Below, in pieces: positions 18,505 through 28,200 of a stretch of DNA of 64,000 bases. The notes below the pieces were generated by a model. The model was not told the DNA's origin and ran no database searches. It worked only from the letters and a program-made list of their open reading frames with translations. The first letter of the stretch is position 1; each line of letters starts with the position of its first letter. A program made the position numbers and the translations under genes. Location: the NCBI RefSeq assembly GCF_009498525.1, contig NZ_QSNT01000002.1, positions 1,302,001 through 1,366,000 of the forward strand. Direction: 5' to 3'. The stretch comes from Rhizobium sp. ICMP 5592 (GTDB lineage Bacteria; Pseudomonadota; Alphaproteobacteria; Rhizobiales; Rhizobiaceae).

Positions 18505-18834
18505 ATGAAACAACGCAACGCAAAGTTCAATATAGGCGACGTGGTTCGACACCGGATGTTCCCATTTCGCGGTGTCATCTTCGACGTCGATCCGGAATTC
18601 GCCAATACCGAAGAATGGTGGAATTCCATTCCGGTGGAAGTGCGGCCCAGCAAGGACCAGCCCTTCTATCACCTTCTCGCCGAAAACGACGAGACGGAAT
18701 ATGTCGCATACGTATCCGAGCAGAACCTGATCAATGACGAGAGCGGCGTTCCGCTCCGCAACCCACAGATCGCTCAGATTTTCGACAAGGCGCCCACGGG
18801 CGAGCTCAAGCCCAAGATGAGCCTCGCGCACTAA
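18505..18834 (+). CDS. hspQ: heat shock protein HspQ (hemimethylated DNA-binding family)
   Basis: A 109-residue YccV/HspQ domain protein. Family residues include FNIGDVVRHRMFPFRGVIFD near the N-terminus, the WWNSIPVE turn, and PFYHLLAEN and YVAYVSEQNL. In enterobacteria HspQ is a heat-induced protein that affects DnaA stability and Lon activity; the role in rhizobia is inferred only. The ATG at 18505 is preceded by AAGGAAG, which decides it over the in-frame TTG at 18487. It is monocistronic, with its own hairpin terminator. Confidence 0.9.
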   Translation: MKQRNAKFNIGDVVRHRMFPFRGVIFDVDPEFANTEEWWNSIPVEVRPSKDQPFYHLLAENDETEYVAYVSEQNLINDESGVPLRNPQIAQIFDKAPTGELKPKMSLAH

Positions 18835-18860
18835 GCGCCCATTTCATAACAGGTTTCCCG

Positions 18861-18895
18861 AAGGGAAGACGCTCCCAACGTCTTCCCTTTCGTTT
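18861..18895 (+). terminator. hspQ terminator
   Basis: Stem AAGGGAAGACG / CGTCTTCCCTT with a 7-base loop, followed by TCGTTTT. Confidence 0.85.
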
Positions 18896-18933
18896 TGAGC
18901 GGTTCACCTCTCATCAGACCGATGCCACAATAG

Positions 18934-18961
18934 AAAAAGCCCGGCTCGCGCCGGGCTTTTT
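18934..18961. terminator. bidirectional terminator at the ialB-like 3' end
   Basis: Stem AAAAAGCCCGGC / GCCGGGCTTTTT with loop TCGC. The A and T flanks suit termination in both directions, mainly of the minus-strand IalB-like gene. Confidence 0.9.
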
Positions 18962-18986
18962 CATGAAATCTCACAGGTGCCACAGC

Positions 18987-19643
18987 TTACTGCTTCGCGG
19001 CTTTCTGAGCGTCTTCAAGCTTCTTTCGGGCTTCCTCGGCCTTCTTCTGCATGCTGTCCTGCAGGCTCTTCTGGCTTTCGGCCAGCTTCGAGTCGGAGAT
19101 GGCAGCACCGTCATAGGCAGCGCCGAAACCGGTCAGCGAAATCTTGATCGGGTTCGGAGCGCGACGGAAGTTGATCGAGGTGAAGGTCACGTCCGTGCCC
19201 TTCTTCAAAGCAGCGATCATGGCGTCGGTCACCGGCACTTCGGCCGTGCACTTATCCGGCAGGCAGACAGCGTAGTCAAGCTTCTGGCCCTTGCCGCCAT
19301 CGATCTGCATGGTGATGCCCGGAGGGATCAGACGTGCGGTCGGAACGGAAATCTGCAGGATCTTGCGGTTGACCTTGCCGTCGACCGAGATGAGGCCGAC
19401 TGCCGTCACGAGCTGGCCATTGTTGGCCATCATGAGGTTTTGAACGATGCAGATATCGGCATCGTCCTGCTTGGTGCAGGTCTTGTACCAGCCGAGGCGC
19501 GGCTGGCTGGCGTCGCCGCCACCGTCGGCAGGGGCTGCGCCGGAAGCATCCTGAGCGAAGGCAGCAGCCGGAAGCGCCGCACCGATCATGAGAGCCAGAG
19601 CAGACAGACCTGCCCGCGTTTTGTTGTCAGTCTTGAACGTCAT
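18987..19643 (-). CDS. exported invasion-associated locus B (IalB) family protein
   Basis: A 218-residue exported protein. The start at 19643 is set by AGGAGGCGG just upstream; it yields a clear signal peptide with a hydrophobic core around residues 15-28 and probable cleavage after AAFA. The mature part has the IalB-family pattern, with paired cysteines (W-Y-K-T-C...D-I-C and C-L-P-D-K-C) that probably form periplasmic disulfides. The C-terminal 45 residues are Lys/Glu/Ala/Gln-rich and likely helical or coiled. Named after a Bartonella invasion locus; in non-pathogens the family is common in rhizobia and its role is unknown. Confidence 0.87.
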   Translation of the reverse strand: MTFKTDNKTRAGLSALALMIGAALPAAAFAQDASGAAPADGGGDASQPRLGWYKTCTKQDDADICIVQNLMMANNGQLVTAVGLISVDGKVNRKILQISVPTARLIPPGITMQIDGGKGQKLDYAVCLPDKCTAEVPVTDAMIAALKKGTDVTFTSINFRRAPNPIKISLTGFGAAYDGAAISDSKLAESQKSLQDSMQKKAEEARKKLEDAQKAAKQ

Positions 19644-19908
19644 AGCGAAACCGCCTCCTGAAATCCGATGCGGGACGACAGCCTGTCGCCCCATGCCAAC
19701 CGGGTCAAACTAACGTCCACCTGTCGAATGAATAAGGCGAATGCATGACCCGGGAAACCCGGGACTTCTGTTACATCGCACAGGCGAGGATATCCAGCTT
19801 TTCTTTGGTCTTTTCTGCTGAGATCCAAGAATTCCCCGGGCGCGTGTTGAATTCGGCACTGTCATGATAAGGTCCGGCAGAATCATACCCCTTACCGGAA
19901 AGGATGCC

Positions 19909-21717
19909 ATGCAAGCGCTCCGGATCGCTACTCTCCTGTTCTTCGCAGCATTCTGCAATGTGGCGGCCGCACAGCCGCTCTATGGCATCGCAATGCATGG
20001 AGATCCCGCCTTGCCGGCGGACTATACGCATTTTCCCTACGTCAATCCGAACGTCAAAAAGGGCGGCCGTATCAGCTATGGCGTCGTCGGCACTTTCGAC
20101 AATCTCAATCCCTTCATTCTGAAGAGCATGCGGACGACGGCGCGCGGCATGTGGGATCCGGATTACGGCAATCTCGTCTACGAATCGCTGATGCAGCGCT
20201 CGCGCGACGAGCCCTTCACCCTTTATGGGTTGCTGGCACAAACGGTCGAATGGGACGAGAGCCGCAGCTTCATCCAGTTCAACCTCAATCCGAACGCCAA
20301 ATGGTCGGACGGGCAGCCGGTGACGCCGGAAGACGTGATTTTCACCTTCGAGCTCCTGCGCGACAAGGGCCGCGTGGTCTTCTCCTCCCCGCTGCAGACC
20401 GTCGACAAGATGGAGAAGGTCGGCGAGCATGGCGTGCGGATCCATTTCAACGATAAGGCGAATCGCGAAACACCGCTGATCATCGCCACGCTGCCGATCC
20501 TGCCAAAGCATGCCACCGATCCGGAGAGTTTCGATCGAACCACGCTTGCCCTTCCCATCGGCTCCGGCCCCTATAAGGTCAAGAGCATCGATCCGGGACA
20601 GCGCATCATCTACCAGCGCGATCCCAATTATTGGGGCAAGGACATTCCGACGAAGGTCGGCGTCGACAATTACGACGAGATATCGGTCACCTATTTCCTG
20701 CAGGAAACGACGCTGTTCGAAGCCTTCAAGAAGGGTGATATCGATATCTATCCCGACGGTAGTCCCGGCCACTGGCAAGATGCCTATGATTTCCCGGCTG
20801 CCACCTCCGGCGCCGTCATCAAGGACGTTTTCAAGCCGAAACTGCCGAGCGGCATGTTCGGTTTCGTCTTCAACACGCGCCGGCCAATCTTCGCCGACAA
20901 GAAGGTGCGACAGGGCCTGACGCTTGCCTTCGATTTCGAATGGGTCAACCGCAGCCTTTCCTCGAACGCCTATACGCGCACGCAGAGCTACTGGCAGAAC
21001 TCCGATCTCTCATCGCTGGGCGTGCCGGCCGATGCACGCGAGCTGGCCATGCTCGGCCCGATCAAGGATCGCATCGATCCCGATGTGCTCGACGGCACCT
21101 ACAGGCTGCCCGTCAGCGACGGCTCCGGCCGCGACCGGGCCATCCTGCGCAAGGCCGTCGATCTGCTGAAGCAGGGCGGCTATACGATCAAAGGCGAAAA
21201 GATGGTCGATAGCGCCGGGCGTCAGCTCAGCTTCGAGATCATGACGCAGAATCCCGATCAGGAACGCATCGCGATCGCCTATCGCCGGTCGCTGGCGCTG
21301 CTCGGCATCGCCGTGACGATCCGCACCGTCGATGATTCGCAATATCAGCTGCGGACGATCAGCTTCGATTACGACATGATCCTCAAGGCCTACCCATCAT
21401 CGCTGTCGCCAGGCATCGAGCAGGTGGGACGCTGGAGCTCCGCCGCCGCCAAGGCTGAAGGCAGCCTCAATTTCGCCGGCGTCGCCGACCCGGACGTCGA
21501 TACGCTGATGGAGCATTTCCTGGCGGCTCACTCCGCCGAGGATTTCCGTAACGCGGTGCGCTCCTTCGACCGCATTTTGATTTCCGGCTATTACGTCCTG
21601 CCGCTCTATCATATCGGCCAGCAATGGGTGGCGCGGCGCAGCCGCATCGCGCATCCGGATGTGCTGCCTCTCTACGGCTATCAACTGCCGACATGGTGGG
21701 ATGCTTCGGTGCAATAG
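19909..21717 (+). CDS. YejA-like family 5 extracellular solute-binding protein
   Basis: A 602-residue periplasmic binding protein for a peptide-type ABC importer. The ATG at 19909 follows GGAAAGGA and gives a signal peptide (hydrophobic residues 6-20, cleavage near AAAQ). Diagnostic blocks are ISYGVVGTFDNLNPFIL, the family 5 signature WSDGQPVTPEDVIFTFELL near residue 125, and FGFVFNTRRPIFADKKVRQ near 320. The resemblance is to YejA of the YejABEF oligopeptide/microcin C system. The partner permeases and ATPase are not adjacent, so it is an orphan binding protein here. Substrate is inferred only. Confidence 0.88.
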   Translation: MQALRIATLLFFAAFCNVAAAQPLYGIAMHGDPALPADYTHFPYVNPNVKKGGRISYGVVGTFDNLNPFILKSMRTTARGMWDPDYGNLVYESLMQRSRDEPFTLYGLLAQTVEWDESRSFIQFNLNPNAKWSDGQPVTPEDVIFTFELLRDKGRVVFSSPLQTVDKMEKVGEHGVRIHFNDKANRETPLIIATLPILPKHATDPESFDRTTLALPIGSGPYKVKSIDPGQRIIYQRDPNYWGKDIPTKVGVDNYDEISVTYFLQETTLFEAFKKGDIDIYPDGSPGHWQDAYDFPAATSGAVIKDVFKPKLPSGMFGFVFNTRRPIFADKKVRQGLTLAFDFEWVNRSLSSNAYTRTQSYWQNSDLSSLGVPADARELAMLGPIKDRIDPDVLDGTYRLPVSDGSGRDRAILRKAVDLLKQGGYTIKGEKMVDSAGRQLSFEIMTQNPDQERIAIAYRRSLALLGIAVTIRTVDDSQYQLRTISFDYDMILKAYPSSLSPGIEQVGRWSSAAAKAEGSLNFAGVADPDVDTLMEHFLAAHSAEDFRNAVRSFDRILISGYYVLPLYHIGQQWVARRSRIAHPDVLPLYGYQLPTWWDASVQ

Positions 21718-21829
21718 GGCGCCGAAGCCGCCAAAATGTTGCAGGTTCCCTTTCGGTAACCGGTTGAAGCCTCCGACCGGAAAGCCTAGATGGGATCCTT
21801 GAGCCCGATAAAGCGGAAGGACACGGACC

Positions 21830-22501
21830 ATGGAACGCATCACGATCGATATCGTCTCGGACGTCGTATGTCCCTGGTGCTATCTCGGCAAAGCTCGCCT
21901 CGAACTGGCGATCGCCGAGGTGCAGGACGAGGTGGGTGTCGACCTCAACTGGCGCCCCTACCGTCTCAATCCCGATTATCCACCGGAAGGCGTCGACCAG
22001 AAGAAGGCGCTGGCGCAGAAGCTCGGCGGCGAGGAGCGCGTCGCGCAGGCGCACAAGATGCTGACCGATCTCGGTCGCGAAGTCGGCATCAAGTTCGATT
22101 TCGACGCCATCAAGATCGGCCCGAACACGCTGGACGCGCACCGACTCATCCATTGGGCAGGAACGGAAAACCGCGAAAAGCAGGAGAAGGTGGTCAACGC
22201 CCTGTTCAAGGCCAATTTCGAGGAAGGCCTCGATGTCGGCGATCATACCGTGCTGCTGGATATCGCCGAAAAGGCCGGTCTCGACCGCTCCGTCATCGCA
22301 GCCCTGCTCGCCTCCGACGCCGACCGCGCTCTGCTGATCGGCGAAATCGAGGCCGCCCAGAAAATCGGCGTCACCGGTGTCCCCTTCTTCATCTTCGACC
22401 AGCAATATGCCGTCAGCGGCGCGCAGACGCCGGATGTGCTGGTTGGGGCGCTACGCGATATTGCCAAGATGAAAGCCGAGGCGCGGGCTGGGATGAATTG
22501 A
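21830..22501 (+). CDS. DsbA family (FrnE-like) oxidoreductase
   Basis: A 223-residue thioredoxin-fold protein of the FrnE/2-hydroxychromene isomerase branch. The redox motif C-P-W-C sits at residues 14-17 (VVCPWCYLGK), and the late fold segment IGVTGVPFFIFDQQYAVSGA (about 180-200) carries the cis-Pro. There is no signal peptide, so it acts in the cytoplasm, unlike classical DsbA. Ribosome-binding site GGAAGGACACGG. It is independent of its neighbours, being convergent with the LysR gene. Likely role is disulfide or glutathione-linked redox chemistry, inferred from family. Confidence 0.88.
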   Translation: MERITIDIVSDVVCPWCYLGKARLELAIAEVQDEVGVDLNWRPYRLNPDYPPEGVDQKKALAQKLGGEERVAQAHKMLTDLGREVGIKFDFDAIKIGPNTLDAHRLIHWAGTENREKQEKVVNALFKANFEEGLDVGDHTVLLDIAEKAGLDRSVIAALLASDADRALLIGEIEAAQKIGVTGVPFFIFDQQYAVSGAQTPDVLVGALRDIAKMKAEARAGMN

Positions 22502-22626
22502 GCAGCGTCTACAGATTTTAACCTTTATAGGGAAGGTCACGGCTGCGTCTTGAAAGAGTTGAAGGCCGCTTTGCGCCCTCATCCACGCCATTCGCGGGCA
22601 AAGTGAATCGTACCGAAAGCGGCCAT

Positions 22627-23532
22627 CTATTCCAGATACGGCGTCAGCACATCTTCGATCCATTTCATGAACGCACGGACTCGGCGGGACAGGTTGCTTC
22701 GATGTGCTACGACGAGGGACACGGTGATCGCCCGGCGACGAAGATCGGGCATGATCTCCATAAGCGCTCCACTCTCTATGTATTGGCCAATCCCTAAGAG
22801 TGGCGCCTGAATCAGGCCAAGGCCGGCGAGGGCAGCGGCGTCGTAGGCCTGCGCGCTATTGACGTGTAGCGCACCTGGCAACTGAAGCGTCGCGTAGCCG
22901 TCGCCGTCCGGATATTCCCATCCATAGGGTCTTGCGCCCAAAATCGTCGAAAAATGAATTGTCCGATGCCCCTGGCGCTGGAGATCTTCTAGCGATCGAG
23001 GGACGCCATAGCGCGCCAGATAGGCGGGACTGGCGGCGTTGGCCATGCGCAATAGGCCCAACGGGCGGGCAATCAGCGTCTCGTCCCCGATGGGTCCAAG
23101 CCGCAACACACAGTCGAACCCTTCTTGAACCAGGTCGACTTGCCGATCCGTACTCGAAAGCTCCAGCTCCAGCTCGGGGTGAGCCGCCATGAAAGCCGGC
23201 AAGGCCGGCACGATCGTTGTGCGCGCCACCTCAGTGGGAAGATCGACCCGTAAACGCCCGCGAAGTGCCACGCTGTCGCCTGCGAACATTGAGTGTAGGT
23301 CATCGACTTCAGCCAGCAGATCGCGGGCGCGGGCATGAAATGCGCGGCCGTCCTCCGTCAATTGCACGCTGCGTGTCGTCCGGTGCAGGAGCCTGACACC
23401 GACATCTTCTTCCAGCTTCCGGACCGCCGTTGAGGCCCTTCCCTTTTGAATGCCCAGGCTATCGGCCGCATGAGTGAAGCTCCCCATTTCGGCTACCGTT
23501 ATGAAAATGAGGATGGGTTCAAGATTCTGCAT
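22627..23532 (-). CDS. LysR family transcriptional regulator
   Basis: A 301-residue LTTR. The start at 23532 begins MQNLEPILIFITVAEMGSF, the canonical LysR N-terminus; upstream in-frame codons are not homologous. The winged helix-turn-helix is at about residues 4-62 (FTHAADSLGIQKGRASTAVR, then RLLHRTTRSVQLTEDG). The C-terminal periplasmic-binding-like effector domain is complete, of the PA0477/YafC-type subgroup. Divergent across 118 bases from a DoxX-like and an NmrA-like gene, its probable target operon. Effector not predictable. Confidence 0.92.
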   Translation of the reverse strand: MQNLEPILIFITVAEMGSFTHAADSLGIQKGRASTAVRKLEEDVGVRLLHRTTRSVQLTEDGRAFHARARDLLAEVDDLHSMFAGDSVALRGRLRVDLPTEVARTTIVPALPAFMAAHPELELELSSTDRQVDLVQEGFDCVLRLGPIGDETLIARPLGLLRMANAASPAYLARYGVPRSLEDLQRQGHRTIHFSTILGARPYGWEYPDGDGYATLQLPGALHVNSAQAYDAAALAGLGLIQAPLLGIGQYIESGALMEIMPDLRRRAITVSLVVAHRSNLSRRVRAFMKWIEDVLTPYLE

Positions 23533-23548
23533 TTTCACGCCTCGGTAT

Positions 23549-23568
23549 TGTTCACATCGAAGAGAACA
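23549..23568. promoter_or_regulatory. candidate LysR-regulator binding dyad
   Basis: Interrupted dyad TGTTC-N10-GAACA in the divergent gap, 17 bases from the LysR start. LTTR sites are interrupted dyads, but the spacing here is not an exact T-N11-A box. Confidence 0.4.
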
Positions 23569-23650
23569 GTGAGTTCGGTTCCCAAGCATTTATCATATCC
23601 AAGAGACACAGTAGCCTTCGAAATTAGATGACCACATCGGAGAACAACAA

Positions 23651-24073
23651 GTGTCCAAAACCATGAACACGCATCAGCTGTCTGAAACCATGACCTTACA
23701 TCGCGCCCTATGGGCCGGCCACATAATGAGCGCGATTGTCGTTATCGTTCTGGTGGCAGACGGTACCATTCAGCTTTTCGCGCCGGCACAGATTGCGAGC
23801 ATGTTGCAGGAAACCGGGTTCGCGATGGACCTGACCCGCGTCGTGGGTCCGATCATACTCGCCAGCGCCATCCTTTACGCCATTCCTGCCACAGCCGTCC
23901 TCGGTGCGATCCTGGTGACTGGCTTTCTGGGAGGTGCCATCTGCGCCCATGTCCGCATCGGTGAGTTAGGGTCGCCGCCGGAACTTATTTCTCTGCTTCT
24001 GGGCGCGATGACATGGGGCGGCCTCTATCTGCGCGATCCCCGTATTCGGGCCATTTTGCCGCTCATCCATTGA
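23651..24073 (+). CDS. DoxX-like / DUF-type four-helix membrane protein
   Basis: A 140-residue protein with four hydrophobic helices (about residues 20-42, 62-80, 82-102 and 108-128) that resembles the DoxX-like small membrane proteins often encoded with NmrA or ester-hydrolase genes. The start is GTG at 23651; an ATG at 23663 is possible. It lies first in a probable two-gene operon, 44 bases ahead of the NmrA-like gene and divergent from the LysR regulator. Precise function unknown. Confidence 0.75.
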   Translation: MSKTMNTHQLSETMTLHRALWAGHIMSAIVVIVLVADGTIQLFAPAQIASMLQETGFAMDLTRVVGPIILASAILYAIPATAVLGAILVTGFLGGAICAHVRIGELGSPPELISLLLGAMTWGGLYLRDPRIRAILPLIH

Positions 24074-24117
24074 ATTAACAGGGGCATTGTTCTGTCCTTA
24101 AAATCAGGAGAAAACGC

Positions 24118-24990
24118 ATGTTCTTAGTAATGGGAATTACCGGAAAAGTCGGTGGTGCAACGGCACAACATCTGTTGGCAGAAGGCAAGAAAGTACGCGC
24201 GCTCGTCCGTAATCGCGAAAAGGCGGCCAATTGGGCGGACCAGGGCGTGGAATTGGTAGACGGCGATTGGAATGATACGGTAGCCATCGAGCAGGCGCTC
24301 AAAGGCATTGAAGGTGCGTTTGTCATGTTGCCTGCTGTATGGGCGCCCTCGCCTGACTACAAAGAAGCAAAGGGGGTGATTGCGAACTATGTTGCAGCGC
24401 TCACCAATGCAGCGCCGCCGCGAGTGGTAGCGCTCTCGTCGATGGGTGCGAACAGAACCAGCGGGCTCGGGATGATCACGGCGCTGTCGCTTCTGGAGCA
24501 AGGTTTTCGCAACCTAACATCGCCGGTCACCTTCGTGCGAGCAGGCGGATTCTTCGAAAACTTCCTTTACGGCTTGCAGGTCGCCCAAGGTGGAGTGTTA
24601 CCGGTCTACTATAATCCGACAAACCGGAAATCGACCATGGTCGGGACAAACGACATCGGCGCGCAGGTCGCAACCCTTTTGACCGGGCCGGCGTGGTCAG
24701 GGCAGCGTGTCGTCGAGCTTGGTTCGATGGTCAGCGCGGATGAAGTCGCGAAGCAATTGGGTGAAGTTCTCAATCTCGACGTGAAAGCCTTTGCAGTTCC
24801 GCGTGCAGGGTGGGCGGAAGCGTTCCAGCAATTTGGCATCCCGAAGGGCCACACCGGACCTGCCGAAGAAATGTATGAGGCCGTGAATGCAGGATGGATG
24901 GACCTCGGAGCCGAGGGTACGGAGCACATAGCGGCTACGACGTCTGCACGCGACGTCTTCGCGGCTGCACAGAACGCCGCCAAGGTGTAA
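24118..24990 (+). CDS. NmrA-like NAD(P)-binding protein
   Basis: A 290-residue atypical short-chain dehydrogenase with the dinucleotide motif in MFLVMGITGKVGGATAQHLL (G-x-x-G-x-x-G at residues 6-12) and the ALVRNREKA adenosine-phosphate segment after strand 2, which suggests NADP(H). There is no Tyr-x3-Lys catalytic pair, as is usual for the NmrA branch, whose members act as redox sensors or quinone reductases (QOR2 type). Ribosome-binding site AGGAG 7 bases before ATG. Operon partner of the DoxX-like gene. Probably responds to electrophile or quinone stress through the LysR regulator; this is inference. Confidence 0.85.
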   Translation: MFLVMGITGKVGGATAQHLLAEGKKVRALVRNREKAANWADQGVELVDGDWNDTVAIEQALKGIEGAFVMLPAVWAPSPDYKEAKGVIANYVAALTNAAPPRVVALSSMGANRTSGLGMITALSLLEQGFRNLTSPVTFVRAGGFFENFLYGLQVAQGGVLPVYYNPTNRKSTMVGTNDIGAQVATLLTGPAWSGQRVVELGSMVSADEVAKQLGEVLNLDVKAFAVPRAGWAEAFQQFGIPKGHTGPAEEMYEAVNAGWMDLGAEGTEHIAATTSARDVFAAAQNAAKV

Positions 24991-25112
24991 GGCTGGGACG
25001 GATCAGGCATGAGACGGAGACTGCCCGCTTCCGTATTGGGTGTGTGCGGGAAGCGCTCAACAGTTCAAAGCAACGCGAAGCGCCTCCACTCCCGCCTGAC
25101 CTTCCGAATCGC

Positions 25113-25153
25113 CGGATAGCGGACTTTTTGGCTTAGGAAAAATCCGCTATCCG
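25113..25153. terminator. long imperfect hairpin between nmrA-like gene and mfd
   Basis: Inverted repeat CGGATAGCGGACTTTTT / GAAAAATCCGCTATCCG, 17 bp with one mismatch and one wobble, 7-base loop, then CGTCTTTTC. It sits between convergent genes and probably terminates both. Its length is unusual for a plain terminator, so a small repeat element is the alternative. Confidence 0.7.
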
Positions 25154-25235
25154 CGTCTTTTCATTTCATAGCGGCCCGACTGCTCTCAGCCCCAAAGCTG
25201 TCGTCAATACCACCGCCTGCTGACTACCGGTCTTT

Positions 25236-28200
25236 CTACTTCGCCAACTCCGCCAGCTGCGTCATGACCACAGCCGCCCCCTGCAGCCGCTTCTCTGGTG
25301 TCGGCAGATCTCGCGTCAAGAACACACTATGATCCGGACGGATCTTCGCCATGGTGCCCTGCTTGGCGATATAGCCGACGAGATTGGCCGGGTTCGGGAA
25401 TTCCTTGTTGCGGAACTGCACGACGACGCCCTTCGGGCCGGCGTCCAGCTTCTCGACATTGGCGACGCGGCAGAGCGACTTGATGTAAACGATCTTCAGG
25501 AGGTGCTGCACCTCGACCGGCATCGGCCCGAAACGGTCGATCATTTCCGCACCGAAACCATCGATTTCCTTGATTTCAGTGATTTCGCCGAGGCGACGAT
25601 AGAGCGCCATGCGCAGATGCAGGTCCGGCACATAGGCGTCTGGGATCATCACCGGCGTGCCGACGGAAATCTGCGGCGACCAGCCGGTATCCTGGATCTC
25701 GTCGACGCCCTTGACCTCGGCAACGGCCTCCTCGAGCATCTGCTGGTAGAGTTCGAAGCCGACTTCCTTGATATGGCCGGACTGTTCCTCACCGAGCAGA
25801 TTGCCGGCGCCGCGGATATCGAGGTCGTGGCTGGCGAGTTGGAAGCCGGCGCCGAGCGTGTCGAGCGACTGCAGCACCTTGAGGCGGCGCTCGGCCATCG
25901 TCGTCAGCACCTTGTTGACCGGCAGGGTGAACAGCGCGAAGGCGCGCACCTTCGAACGGCCGACGCGGCCGCGCAGCTGATAGAGCTGCGCCAGGCCGAA
26001 CATGTCGGCGCGGTGCACGATCAGCGTGTTGGCTGTGGGCACATCGAGGCCGGATTCGACGATGGTGGTCGAGAGAAGCACATCGTAACGGCCCTCATAG
26101 AAGGCGTTCATGATGTCCTCCAGCTCGCCGGCCGGCATCTGGCCGTGCGCGACGGCAACCTTCAGCTCCGGCACGTCCGATTGCAGGAAGGCGTGGATAT
26201 CGGCGAGATCGGCCAGACGCGGGCAGACATAGAAGCTCTGGCCACCACGATAATGCTCGCGCATCAGCGTTTCGCGAATGACCAGCGAATCGAAGGGCGA
26301 GATGAAGGTGCGGACCGCCATGCGGTCGACCGGAGGCGTGGTGATCAGCGACAGTTCGCGCACGCCGGTCATGGCAAGCTGCAGCGTGCGCGGGATCGGC
26401 GTTGCCGACAGCGTCAGCACATGCACGTCGCTCTTCAGCTCCTTCAGGCGCTCCTTGTGCTTGACGCCGAAATGCTGTTCCTCGTCGATAACAAGCAGGC
26501 CGAGATTGGCGAACTGGATGCCGGCGCCGAGCAGCGCATGCGTGCCGACGACGATGTCGGTCTTGCCTTCGGAAACTTCCTTCTTGGTCAGCGCCAGTTC
26601 CTTGGCGCCGACGAGGCGAGACGCCTGCTGTATGCGGATCGGCAAGCCACGAAAGCGCTCGGTGAAGGTCTTGAAATGCTGACGCGCCAGCAGCGTCGTC
26701 GGCACGACGACGGCGACCTGCGCGCCGTTCATGGCGGCAACGAAGGCAGCGCGTAGCGCCACTTCCGTCTTGCCAAAACCGACGTCGCCACAAACGAGGC
26801 GGTCCATCGGGCGGCCGGCGCCGAGATCGTCGCGCACCGCCTCGATGGCGTTCATCTGGTCTTCGGTCTCGTCATAGGGGAAGCGGGCGGCAAACTCGTC
26901 ATAGAGTCCGTCAGGGGTGCTGAGCACCGGCGCATGCCGCGTCAAGCGCTCGGCCGCGATGCGGATCAGCGCGCCGGCCATATCCAGCAGGCGCTTCTTG
27001 AGCTTGGCCTTGCGCATCTGCCAGGCGCCGCCGCCGAGCTTGTCGAGCTGCGCCTCGGTACCCTCGCCGCCATAGCGCGACAGGAGATCGATGTTTTCGA
27101 CCGGCAGGAACAGTTTGGCCTCGTCGGCATATTGCAACTCGAGACAGGCATGCGGCGCTCCCGCCGCCTCGATGGTTCGGAGGCCAACGAAGCGGCCGAT
27201 GCCGTGTTCGGCATGGACAACGATCGATCCCTCGTCGAGACCGGCGACTTCCGAGATGAAATCGGCGGCGCGCTTGCGGCGCTTGGAGCGGCGCACCATG
27301 CGGTCGCCGAGAATATCCTGCTCGCCGATGACGATGAGATCGCCGACTTCGAAACCAGCCTCGAGGCTGAGCACGGCGGCGGCCGCCTCGCCTTTCGCCA
27401 GCGTGGCAAGATCCTTGAAAGCCTCGATCGTCTTGACGCGCGCCAGCCCGTGTTCGGCAAGCACCTGCAAGAGGCGGTCGAGCGATCCCTCGGTCCAGGC
27501 CGATATCAACACCTTGTCGCCGGCCGCGCGACGCTCCGCAATATGCTTGACCACGGAATCGAAAACGTTGACGCGCTCGGCATCCGCGTTTTCGGTCGCG
27601 GAGCGCGCCCAGCGCGGACCTTGCCGCGCATCAATGTTGATGACGCGGCGAGCCTCACCCTCATGCTCGTTGAAAGGCGAAATGCGGATAGCGTTGAAGG
27701 CATCGAGCGCTTTGCCGAAGGTGCCGCCATCGAGATAGAGCTGGCCGGGCGTTACCGGCTTGTAGGGCGTGCCCTGCGACATCTGGCTTTTGGCCGGTTG
27801 TCCGGAGTTCAGGCGCGCATCGTAATAGTCGAAGACGAGCTTGGAGCGCTCCTCGGCGGCTTCACGCACCGTATGGTCGGTGACCAGCCGGAAACCCCGG
27901 AGATAATCAAAAACAGTCTCCAGCTTCTCGTAGAACAGCGGCAGCCAATGCTCCATGCCGGCGTAGCGGCGGCCCTCGGAGACGGCGACATAGAGCGCAT
28001 CGTCGCGCGTCGCCGCGCCGAAGGAAGACAGGTAATTCTTGCGGAAGCGGCTGATCGTGTCCGGCGTCAGCGTCACCTCGCTCATGGGGTTGAGATCGAG
28101 AGAGCGGACCTGGCCGGTGGTACGCTGGCTGGCGGGATCGAAGCTGCGGATGCTTTCCAGCGTATCGCCGAAGAAATCGAGGCGCACCGGCTCTTCCGTC

